NCBI GenBank assembly: GCA_949752735.1
Contig: OX457053.1
Coordinates: 27,729,497 to 27,793,496, forward strand
Direction of reading: 5' to 3'
Origin: Lumbricus terrestris
Taxonomy: Eukaryota > Annelida > Clitellata > Crassiclitellata > Lumbricidae
DNA: 64,000 bases
Part shown: one piece after another, positions 54,460 through 64,000 of the stretch
Layout of the letters: the number at the start of each line of letters is the position of its first letter
Numbering within the stretch: the stretch's first letter is position 1
The notes under the pieces: generated by a model
Databases searched by the model: none
Told to the model about the DNA's origin: nothing
What the model saw: only the letters and a program-made list of their open reading frames with translations
Translations under genes and position numbers: made by a program

Positions 54460-57400
54460 GATCGATTCGGATCTCGACACAATTGCAGCTAAACTGTCAC
54501 AGAAACTCTGGCATTGGTTTTGCTCCGGACAATATTATTACTGTAGTATACGAATAATTAATTCTTCAGGAAAATAACGCTTGAATAATGGAACGGTAGT
54601 GGAATGTTTTTAGGTTTTATCAACGTGACCGTTTTAACTGTGCCCATTGAAAAACTAGGACCAAGTGTTCATATTCAGGACCGGGCTGGCATTGTGTGCT
54701 GCTGTTTACGTGTCGCCATGTAAATACCGCAACACCATCGTCGTGTGATCTCCGTCTCGGCAGTATTGTAAGTTTTGATGAGAAGGAATATAATGAAAAC
54801 GAGCAAGGACTGTAGCGAAAAAACCGGGTGGTTACTGCCATAAATTCTGAAGAATCGTCGCCCTACTCTAGTGTACATAATGGACAGTTGTAACGCGTTT
54901 ACTTCAATGTCATGATTTTGTGTGTGCTAAGCACGAGAGCGTTGCGAGTTGAAAATCTTGTTATGGTGCATTAGTGAAGGTTCTTAATCATTTACATTCC
55001 GGTCACGCTTTTATACACATTAGTTTAAACCAATAGTGAGTACTACTAGTTCATTTCAGCTTAATTAATGCAATAGTGCGCTTCTTTTTGCCTTTAATAT
55101 TTTTTCCTGTCCATTGCCCTTTGTGGGATTCAGCCTTGCTTTGGAAGTTTGGAACCAGATACAGAACTTTACTGATTGACTGAAGAATTTCTTGACTCCT
55201 TGCATGTTAGTCCTGATAAGATCTGTTTCAATTTCAAGACAGGAAATTTCATATAATTGTTTGTATGTCAGTTTGAAAGGGGTATTAATTAATTGTTCTA
55301 TAGATGGCATCATTTTTGGGCATGTAAATTTTTGCTGTAGAATTTTAAAATTGAAAGATTTGCTGTCGATTTAAAAAATTTGAAGATTTCGAAGTAGAAG
55401 TCTACTTTGCAGACCGTGTTTATGAATTCCATTTCATAGTTTAACAGTTCACATGAATTTAATTGTATAGGAATTATGTGTTCATATTACAAAGCAAGAT
55501 GAAGGCAAACAACTATTCCATAGCTAATGTGGCTGAGAAATGTGTCTAGTAGCAGGCTGGTAATGGAAGAGTAGGACTTTAAGAATGGCGATTTGCAGGA
55601 TTGAAAGCTGTGTCAAACACGTTGAACGCTGATTTTGCGAGATTCCGGTTAGGCTGCTTGTTGATTATCATATGTAGTTTGACGTTTTGCCTTTTTCTGT
55701 AGACCATTGCATTACATTTGCTTGCAGCATCGATAGACCAGTTGGTCAGTAGGTTGATTTTTCGTGCAGGGAATGATTTCATTTGAGACGTCTTGACTTT
55801 ACGAGGTTTAGAATTTGTCAGTTTTGAATCTCAGGAATAATTCTCTTGTGACGTCGTTTTGCCACTTTTTATATCCATGCCAAGTGGTTACCAAGACGAG
55901 TATTTAACTCTCATGGCTTGTGCAGATTCAGAATCAACGAGCACAGATATTTGGTAGCTTTGTCGCAGGTGAATATTTGCTGAAAGATAAACTCGCAATT
56001 TTTTTATTCATGTGTAGATACGAGGGAGCTATTTATTCTAAATTATTTACAAATGACTAATATAAGCATTCAACATTTGAACATAAATATCAAACCAAGA
56101 TTGATTTTTTTTGGCTGGTGATGTTTCGGAGTTTGAAATTTGTGTTAACCTTGTAACGTAAAGTCTTAATTCTTTTGTCTGACGTGGTTTGGGTTCACAG
56201 AATTTTTACTGGCATACTTCTGTTATGTTTGTATTTTGTTGTAAACCTTTGGCCAAAGTCTAACTTTCTAAAGACAAAATTAATGTTGATATATGTGACC
56301 TGCTCCAGCAAAAGGAGGCAGAAGTCGCAAATGCTAAAACAGAGGAAATTCGATAAAACGCCAATCGGGCATAAATTTTCCGATTATCGTTTTTTCGTAT
56401 AATTATTTCAGTAGACAAGATCATAGATTACATGAAAAATACATTGATTTAATATTATTTGACCTCTTTCGCAATAAACGTAAGCATTTTGTATGAAAAT
56501 TAAAATATTTTGTGGGTTTTAAACGCATTTTAAAGGTCCATTTCAAGCGTAATGTTGTGGTCTTATTCGGTTAAGTCATACCATTATAATTCTCGTATCT
56601 CTGGAACCAATTAAGATAGAACAATAATTTTTCGGCATTTTTAACAGTCATATTTAGCCAAAAATATACAAAACTCATTTTTTGTCTCCGCATCCTTTTG
56701 CTGGAGCAGGTCACATATATGCTCTGTGAGTTTTTTTTAAAGGCATATCTTACAAATTTGGGATAAGTGCTATTCACGGAAACCGGCTAACACGCTTACT
56801 TATGGCAGCTAATTTTACTTGCTTATTTTAATTTGACACATCTAGTTTGCATTTCTGAAGCAGTGAGCTATTCAAATGGTCTTTCTCAACTCTAGGTTTG
56901 GCAGCATAATTTCAAAAAACCTATAAACTTGCGATTTCAATGGAGCAACAGTCGTCTACTAAAAATGTATGACGACTTCTGTAAGATTATTTCTACAGTT
57001 GTCTGAATTTGTTTTGTATTAAAAATGCGGTTTGGTTTAGACTGGCTTACACGCACTAGGGTATGTACAGTGTACGTAGCTGGACCCACGACAGCACAAG
57101 TTTAGACGTTTCGGTATCTTCAAAGCACTTTCGTCGTTCGTTTCGAGTACTTTAAACTTGTACAGCGCCGTGCCGAGCGGAAGCAATCATAATTGAATCT
57201 TTCATATCAGTTAATTGCGCAAAAGGCAGCATCGTTGCATCCATCCAGCTAAATAATTATGTATCATTGGTTGATGTTTGCGTATATATCCTTTAAGTCT
57301 CGTTTCTGTAAGTTGTGAAAATTTAAGGGGTCGTGTACACTGCAGCGTTGATTTGAGTCGTCTCATGGAGTTTCAATATGTTGCGGAGTTCAAAACGTTT

Positions 57401-58870
57401 GTTTACGATGTTTTTAGGTATGAAATTACTGTTCGATTTTTTTCTGGCCATTCTGGATAGCGCGAGAACTGTGATAAATGCACTAGTCGCTTAAATTTGT
57501 GCTCACGATGATGATTGGTGCGTGCGGTAGTAGCGAGACCATAGTGGTTCTGCGGTGTTGTAGCTTTCTTAGTGCATAGGTCTGCTGCTGAAGGCGTGTG
57601 GGTTGCTTTACCGGAGTCGAGAGAAGGAACGCAAAGGGTGTAGGCGAGGCAGGTTGGCAAAGTGGAGAAGAGTTCTGTGTGTGTGCACATGTAATGTGTG
57701 TTTGTGTGTGTGTGTGTTTAGGTTTTCATTCTATTATTTCTCATCAAACTCTTGCAATTTTATGACATGTCGTCGCCAGTTTTTGTGAGGTTTTTAAAGA
57801 AACTGCACGAAACATTCTGATCCATTTACAGGCCCATATTTTTCTTTGGCATTTTTAAGAAAAGCAAAACTAATAAAAATGTCTAACAAAGCAAGTTACC
57901 GTTTTGTTTGTACGTACGCCCAAATTTTATGGTTCAGCATTTAAAAACGATCGGTATTTGCCAGCTCATTGACATTTGCAGGGTTAGCCAGCTTGACAGC
58001 ACAGTTAATACAAAATGAGATCCTCTGTAAACTGTTGCATCTACTTGAACGGCCAGGACTTTTAGCAGTTGGAATAGTATCTATGTAAATTAGCCCTAGT
58101 AAGTTTTTCAGCAGTCAACAATTAGGAACAATGTACATAATTATGTAGCTGTTATCCATGTTTCAATCCGCTCCAAATGGCTAGCAGCCGTCCCGGCAAG
58201 CATCTAGCAGCTGTGGCTCATCCATATAATTTATTACGCACAAAAAATTGTATGTATTATATGAACAACCGCCCTGTTTAAGGCATCTGTTCAAGAGCAT
58301 ATCGCTGGCAATGTTATCATTTTTCTGGAACTGTTGAGAGGCCATACACCTAATGTACCCCAGAACTTGCAGTACTTGGAAGAACTTAGAAGACCTGGCA
58401 ATACCACTGAGCTCTCTGCAATAAGTTCTGTCCAGAATCATTGGAAACAACGCCGCACTTGCTGCCACTGTCAATTGACGCTCTAGTTGAGACCGGAAGG
58501 TATTAAGGCACTCCGTAGCGAACAAGGAAACCATCATTACTGCAGTGAGTTGTCGCTGGCTGTGTGGGTCCTGCTAACAAATGACGACTTTCTGTAGTGC
58601 AGATAGGGTACTACGTAGTCGTCAGGATTTCCCTTGATCAGCCCAGCACCGTTCTGCGGTACGTGCCAGCACGGCGTCTGCTTCTTGAGGTCCATGTCGC
58701 GCCTGTCGGAAAGCGCGGCACCAACTGTTCTGTGTGACATGTGTGGACCTGAAAACGTCAGACGTGCTTGTAGCCTCACGTTGCTGAAGCTTGTGTGGAG
58801 TTCGAGAGATGAACGAATTACTGAAGCTGCCTGATGCGTGAACTGGCCTGTCGAAGAAAAAATAATATTC
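54460..58870. other. BTG 3'UTR or intergenic, no gene recognised
   Basis: 4.4 kb of AT-rich sequence; no splice-flanked or conserved coding block seen. A pair of short inverse segments (ACCTGCTCCAGCAAAAGGA near 56298 and its inverse near 56695) suggests a palindromic MITE. Minus-strand open frames at 58181-58779 could not be assigned. Confidence 0.4.
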
Positions 58871-58879
58871 AGTGAAAGT

Positions 58880-59052
58880 CAGTGCCAAAAGTGTGGGGAA
58901 ATAAGTGCCTGGACGCCCCTCACCTCTCCAAAAGAAGTGCCTGGACGCCCCTTTCTAATCTGTGCTCGCCAATAAGAGGCTGGACGGCATTCGGATTTTA
59001 AAACAAGTGCATGGACGCCGTCCATGACCGTCCAGGCACACTTTAAGCCCTG
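58880..59052. mobile_element. MITE, CAGGGCTTAAAG family, copy 4
   Basis: 173 bp with AGTGCCTGGACGCCCCT repeated twice and GCACACTTTAAGCCCTG at the end. Exact 8-bp duplication GTGAAAGT at 58872-58879 and 59053-59060. Confidence 0.9.
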
Positions 59053-59464
59053 GTGAAAGTCGACTATAGATTTAAATTATGTTAACAGACTTGGAGCGTC
59101 TTCAATCAGGATTCCCAAGACAGTGATAAGCAATGGGCGCAATTAAGATCCCTTAACAACAGGTTCTAACGGCCAACGTTTCTCGTAAGTGCCCAACACC
59201 GTTTGAGTTTCATCAAACTACACTGTAGCATAATTTTAGAATCATTTAGCTCATATTCAGATTTTAAGAGACTTTTAAAGGTGCTCTACAAACTTTTCAC
59301 ACATCTTACTCCAATTTGTTTGATAATTAGATGGTAACTGACTGGCTTGCTCCGCTATATTTTGAGTATGGGCTTGACCACCCCCCTCCACCACAAATAC
59401 CTCCACTCAATTATTGCTCAATGCCATTCATTGATGCTCTGTCATTGGAAAGTAAAGCCTAATA

Positions 59465-59565
59465 AAAGCACAATGATAATGATAATTTAGCACAATGATA
59501 CTGATACATTTAGCACAATGATACTGATAATTCAGCACAATGATAATGATAATTTAGCACATCCT
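59465..59565. repeat. TAGCACAATGATAATGATAA tandem repeat
   Basis: About four copies of a 30-bp unit with TTTAGCACAATGATA. Confidence 0.9.
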
Positions 59566-59755
59566 AAGCCTGTAAATAATATGATTTAACAGAGAAGTTC
59601 ATGTAACAGATGACTAGTAAGACCTATTTCCTATTCCTAAAGCATCAAAACCTATGTAGGACTTTCTTCATTAGAGCATGAATTCTGGTGCAACACTCTT
59701 TCACATGGATTCGAATTTTCTTCAGTTTAATAATAATCCTATTAATAGCAGCAGC

Positions 59756-60616
59756 CAGTGTTATTTCAGTTATGGTTTTTCAGTTACAGTTTCAGTTACA
59801 GTTATCTATTTTTTTATTTTTCAGTTACAGTTAACTGCATTGAGATTTTTCAGTTACAGTTATTTCTTATTTTTCAGTTACAGTTTCAGTTACAGTTATT
59901 ACGTGTATGTTCAAACGTCACAACTACTAAGACACTGATCACAGTCACACATATTGCGCAAAGTTCCCAGAAAGTTGAATAGGAGATCAATCTGATTTTA
60001 CATATTGTCGGTTGACTTTAAGGAACACACGACGTTCCAGGTTTACACTTAATCTGTTTCGCTTTCTTGCACACAAGTCCCCACAAACTGAGAAGACGTG
60101 CTCAACGTATGCTTGTGAAGCAGGCGAAGATTTGTCGCATTTTTCCCGTTAAGTAGCGTACCACACTCGTGGTTTTCTGCGTCATTTTTATCACCAGTGC
60201 GAACGCAACAGCGACTTTTGTCTATTGCCGCTTCAAAAACAAAATGTTCCCACACGCCGCTTTCTAATTTTCTTCCGCTACCTGGCTTAAACATGGTTCT
60301 AGTCGAAGATTGTTTAACAATTTACCGCCGAAGCCTGAGCAGGAAAGGAATAGGAAAGGGACAGGGACCGGAAGTGAAATGAACATAGAGAACTTAACGT
60401 GTAGTAGAGTAGAATTTCCGTTCTATATGTAAGTAAAAAAGCACTTGTTTTATTTTCAAGTTAACTCCTTTTGATTCTTCAGTTATACAGTTATTGTTTT
60501 TCAGTTTCTATTACAGTTTCAGTTATTCAAAAAAATTTCAGTTACAGTTAACTGGCAAAGATTTTTCAGTTATTCTGCTATTTCAGTTACAGTTTCAGTT
60601 AATAGAAATAACACTG
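59756..60616. mobile_element. Truncated hAT transposon with BED-finger remnant
   Basis: 861 bp. Ends CAGTGTTATTTC and GAAATAACACTG are perfect inverses. Exact 8-bp duplication GCAGCAGC at 59748-59755 and 60617-60624. Sub-terminal arrays of TTTCAGTTACAGTTTCAG lie at both ends (59765-59900, 60470-60605). Carries the coding remnant at 60049-60294. Confidence 0.93.
60049..60294 (-). pseudogene. hAT transposase N-terminus (BED zinc finger)
   Basis: 81 residues. SGVWEHFVFEAA, then a C-x-C-type pair (KSRCCVRTG ... ENHECGTLL), and KNATNLRLLHKH match the BED finger pattern of hAT transposases (VW.HF, Cys pair, T.NL..H..H). The catalytic DDE/dimerisation parts are missing, so the copy is non-autonomous. 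Its presence supports assigning the 8-bp-TSD elements to hAT. Confidence 0.75.
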
Positions 60617-60664
60617 GCAGCAGCCCCTGCCTGTTTCTGCATCTATTCAGTGCCACTAAAATGA

Positions 60665-60800
60665 ATGAAAGGATGAATTTATTTATTGCACACAAAAGTA
60701 TAACAGTAAAATAGTGAGACACTAGGAAGAGTGCAACAGGAGCCATGAAAAGCTGGTAGAGCTCTTACACTACTTTGACCCCTCTCCCTTGAATAGTTTT
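60665..60800 (-). mobile_element. LINE-like 3' tail, minus
   Basis: GAATGAAAGGATGAATTTATTTATTGCACACAAAAG; inverse reading gives a terminal AATAAA and a tetranucleotide tail. Confidence 0.45.
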
Positions 60801-60869
60801 CCTGCTTGCTTGCATTTAATACTTAACTAGAACTTAACTAGCAATAGTAATTGTGATAATCATAATAAT

Positions 60870-61193
60870 CACCATTCACTATTGCATGGTATTCCACCAC
60901 CACCACCAGTACTACCACCACCACCAACATTGAGACAACAGTCCTTAGACCTATAAGGCCATGAATATGCTCGGACATCACCAGTACCACCACCACCAAC
61001 ATTGCAACAATGGTTCTTAGTCCTTACCAATAAGGCCATAAATATGCTCGGACACCACCACCACCAGTGCCACCACCACCAACATTGCGACAACAGTCCT
61101 TAGTCCTTACCAATAAGGCCATAAATATGCTCGGACACCACCACCACCAGTACCACCACCACCAACATTGCGACAACGGTCCTTAGTCCTTAC
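60870..61193 (-). repeat. Tandem copies of the ITIH exon 3' edge and donor
   Basis: An 83-bp unit (inverse: exon-end GAGCATATTTATGGCCTTAT, donor GTAAGGACTAAGGAC, then GGTGGTGGT) is repeated about three more times beyond the true donor. Donor copies follow 61111, 61028 and a degenerate 60951. Confidence 0.93.
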
Positions 61194-61553
61194 CAATAAG
61201 GCCATGAATATGCTCGGAAAGGCCCGATTCATCTTCAACGTAGAACCCCAGATAGCTGACTTTGTACGGGTGTGACGGCTTTACCATGTGCCGCAAAACC
61301 CGCAACACTGCAACGTTCTGCACGGTCACCGTCACGTGTTTGCCCGATTCTATCTCAACGAACACGCGATCGGAAACGTTAAACGTTGCATTCTTCTTCC
61401 AGTCTTGCAGGGCGCCGTTCAAGAGAACGGTTTCGGGGTCAACCACAACGGATGTGCGGTCGTGTAGAATGGCAATTTTTCCCAGGTAAGTTTTCACGTT
61501 GGGGAATTCGTTGGTGATGGATTTCCCGGTGACGAGGGCATTGACTGTAAGTC
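61194..61553 (-). CDS. Inter-alpha-trypsin inhibitor heavy chain-like, C-terminal-domain exon
   Basis: 360 nt, about 120 residues. ITI heavy chains are secreted and attach to hyaluronan. The exon starts GLTVNALVTGK after acceptor TTGTTCTCTGTTCCAG and ends SGLSEHIHGLIG before donor GTAAGG, phase 1 at both edges. The string LGFYVEDESGLSEHIHGLIG matches the ITIH C-terminal domain (GFY...G.S...HGLLGQF). The preceding strand pattern (YLGKIAILHDRTSVVVDPE, DRVFVEIESGKHVTVTV) fits too. VIT and von Willebrand A domain exons are not in the window and would lie to the right; the last exons to the left were not found. Family assignment is moderate. Confidence 0.7.
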
Positions 61554-61649
61554 CTGGAACAGAGAACAAGAAATCTTTCAAAAGGTACTGTCTGTAGTCA
61601 AAGATTTTTAAAGCAATGCATGTAAGAGCTCTTTGCATGGGTCACCGTG

Positions 61650-61793
61650 CAGTGCTTAAAGTGTGGAAAAATAAGTGCATGGACGCCCCTTACCTTTCCA
61701 GGCTGTGCTGGCCAATAAGTGGCAGGACGGCGTTCAGTTTTTAAAATAAGTGCATGGACGCCGTCCATGGCCGTCCAGGCACACTAAGCCATG
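61650..61793. mobile_element. MITE, CAGGGCTTAAAG family, copy 5
   Basis: 144 bp starting CAGTGCTTAAAGTGTGG with GTGCATGGACGCCCCTTACC and GACGCCGTCCATGG. The right end is altered (ACACTAAGCCATG) where it meets the next element. Confidence 0.8.
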
Positions 61794-62242
61794 CATGGGT
61801 GCTTACATATAGTTTTCCAGGGGAGGGGTGGGGTGACAACACACAATGATCACAGTCAATTTTTTGGCAAGGGCTTGAAATATTCAAAGCAGGAAGTTAA
61901 GAACATGGGTATTTTTTCATAAAGGTTTCTAAATTATTATGTTTTTTATATTTTACATGATTAATGGGTGCCCCTATTAGCGGGATTCATCATCCCGTCT
62001 AGGTCTCCCCATCTTAAATATTATGTTAAAGTATTATGTTCACTGCCATAATTGTATTATGGTTTGGTTAAGAAAAATAATAAATTAAAAAACTTACATT
62101 TTTAAAAATATAAATTTCGCAGTTTTATTTTGTGTATGATTAACATCATTAGTGCTACTTAGTGCAAAGATATTGATGAAAAACGGAAAAATTTTAGTTG
62201 AAAATAAAGGTAGATTTTCCAGGGGTGGTGCGGGTGCCCATG
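61794..62242. mobile_element. hAT-type MITE, CATGGGCGCC family, copy 2
   Basis: 449 bp, ends CATGGGTGC and GCGGGTGCCCATG. Shares ATCACAGTCAATTTTTTGGC and AAGGTTTCTAAAT with 22040-22336. No target duplication recognisable. Confidence 0.75.
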
Positions 62243-62814
62243 GCTATTTGCAACTTTGTTTCATACCGGTACTTAGTTACGTAGTACAAGAGCTGGTAAT
62301 ATGTACATGTACAGTATTATAGTGGCAGGTTACATCACATTAAAACACTTCACTGTTTTAAGTAAACTGATCAACATGTTTTTCATTATTCGATCATTCA
62401 GTCATCTGATGAAAACAGTTTCTAGTGAACTGTCTTCAAGCTACAACAAAGTGTCATTGAAGTCTGAGTTCTTTGAACGATCAAAAGTCCAGAACAACCA
62501 AGTAGTTAACGTTCAGTGACTTCTGTCAACATGCCCAAGCTACTGGACTAGAGTGCACAATTTAGAAGTCGCTACAGAGAAGCCATTGCCCTCGATACAT
62601 GCAAATCATCAGATGTGAAAAAACCTCTTCACAAGCACAAACACTTGGAAGATTTTCAAGGACCGATGGAAACGTTATAAGCAAAACAAGTTAATCAGGT
62701 CTACAGAAATTCACTGAATTACATCAGAGTGGGGACAACAGGGCAATTTATACAGCAGCAAGAATTATCAGTATAGACTTAGAGTTTACAAGCTGTATAA
62801 ATTTCAAGTAGTCA

Positions 62815-63015
62815 AGCATAGATTATTAGATTTAAATGATGCCACGTCATTCATTCTTGTTGCTGGTCCTAGAACCTGGAATGGCCTCCATGCTACACTG
62901 ACTTATTGCCCAGTCCATTCTGTTCTATAAGAATCTTTCAAAAACTATTCGATTTAGCCGTGGTTGTCCCGGGGTGCTTCTGAGTAGCCTGTCTTAAAGA
63001 TGAGCTATATGTTAG
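62815..63015 (+). mobile_element. LINE 3'-end fragment, plus
   Basis: Plus reading LLDLNDATSFILVAGPRTWN then GLHATLTYCPVHS, followed by GGGGTGCTTCTGAGTAGCCT and GATGAGCTATATG. Confidence 0.75.
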
Positions 63016-63790
63016 GCTACCTCCCAAATAATATTATGATGATGAAAATTATGTAAACAGTATTTCATTGATTGATATCTAGATTGGAACATGGTCACAG
63101 AATGCTGTATTGAAAGACAATGGGCAGTCATAATTAGTCCAGATAGGCAGCACAACTGCACAAGAGTATGTATGACTTTGTAGCAAACACTGGTCTCCTG
63201 TGGGCACAATGACCAATGCCTTCTGGGGACTTGTTCTTACACAACGCAAACTTATTCAAATTTCTTGGTGTCACACAAACAAAATGTGCTTTGGGAAGGG
63301 GAGCGTAATATTCATCGACATTTGGTCGGATCTTATCGGAAGGTAAACAGTCCATAAAACATGTAGGCCTACTATATTTTGTATGCATATTATGCCCATG
63401 CATTGTATGTATGTACCGGTACATAAATAATTAAATAGCTCATGCATTTTTGCATATGCGCATATTATATTATGAATAATATGGGATATAATTATGTGCC
63501 AGACAGAATCAGAAGCAATGTAGGCCTATGTGTGCATGTATTCTAGGCATTTCCAGGGCATCTTTAGAAGCACTTCTCGTCCTACATGTAAATAATATCA
63601 GAGTTCTAAAAGGATGACAGTTCTGTCTGTTAATTATATAGCTCATTTAAATGGAGACAGTCTACTATTTATATAGTCTCCCACATATGTGTTAGGCCTA
63701 CCAAATCTCTGCCTATTTGTCACACCTCATCCATTATGCATGCGTTTAACCTCTTAAATCCCTTCAGGCTAGAATTATTCCCTCTGGCAA
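63016..63790. other. Nothing recognised
   Basis: AT-rich; no conserved coding segment or clear repeat seen on either strand. Confidence 0.4.
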
Positions 63791-64000
63791 TTAAGGGGTC
63801 AGCCACTCGGATCCTTCTCCTCCACTTGTCTCTCCTCTCCAGTGTCTTCTTGCTTCATTTTGAGCAGCTTCAGGTCTTGTTGTATCACGTCCTCCCATCT
63901 TTTCTTCTGTCGTCCCCGACTGCGTCGACCATATGCCTCCGCTTGCACGATTCTTTTGACACAGCTATCCTCCTCTTTTCTAATCACATGTCCAATTGTC
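63791..64000 (-). mobile_element. LINE ORF2 terminal relic, runs off the right edge
   Basis: Minus reading AEAYGRRSRGRQKKRWEDVI, then QQDLKLLKMKQED and, after a frameshift, RDKWRRRIRVADP. This is the tail signature of an L1/RTE-like ORF2, broken near 63830. Confidence 0.75.

Overview
The window is animal nuclear DNA: spliced genes with GT-AG introns, short GC-richer exons in AT-rich introns, and dense LINE, SINE, hAT and satellite repeats. The gene set (CCDC77, CCDC146, TUSC2, a BTG1/2-type gene, an inter-alpha-trypsin-inhibitor heavy-chain-like exon) and the intron sizes suggest an invertebrate deuterostome such as an echinoderm, hemichordate or lancelet. That placement is inference; no rRNA or species marker is present. 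Gene names rest on family sequences I recognise, not on a database search.

Layout. (1) 1.2-3.5 kb, minus: the first three coding exons of CCDC77; the rest lies beyond the left edge. (2) 3.6-7.5 kb: spacer between two divergent genes, with a near-perfect RFX X-box (5535-5548). Both first coding exons have an apparent 3' splice site 10-13 nt before the ATG, so untranslated first exons near the X-box are likely. (3) 7.6-31.4 kb, plus: complete CCDC146, 19 coding exons, 1002 residues, with all intron phases consistent. Its introns hold a 1.4-kb tetranucleotide satellite, a 24-bp minisatellite, many hAT-type elements, LINE tails and tRNA-derived SINEs. (4) 31.4-39.6 kb: convergent spacer of repeats. 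(5) 39.6-51.0 kb, minus: complete TUSC2, three exons, 105 residues. Its second intron holds an apparently full-length two-ORF LINE in antisense, and its first intron a 2.4-kb foldback element. (6) 53.3-54.4 kb, plus: BTG1/2 homolog with an untranslated first exon. (7) 54.4-61.2 kb: no recognised host gene, but a hAT relic with a BED zinc finger. (8) 61.2-61.6 kb, minus: one exon of an ITI heavy-chain C-terminal domain. (9) to 64 kb: repeats and a LINE relic.

Gene strands alternate (-,+,-,+,-), giving two head-to-head pairs: CCDC77/CCDC146 and TUSC2/BTG. The first pair joins two centriole/cilium-associated proteins across an X-box and is the best functional hypothesis here. The other main observations are three separate genes with local tandem copies of a real splice site; a tRNA-derived SINE whose 3' tail matches a LINE tail abundant in the same window; and at least ten hAT-type elements whose 8-bp target duplications can still be read.
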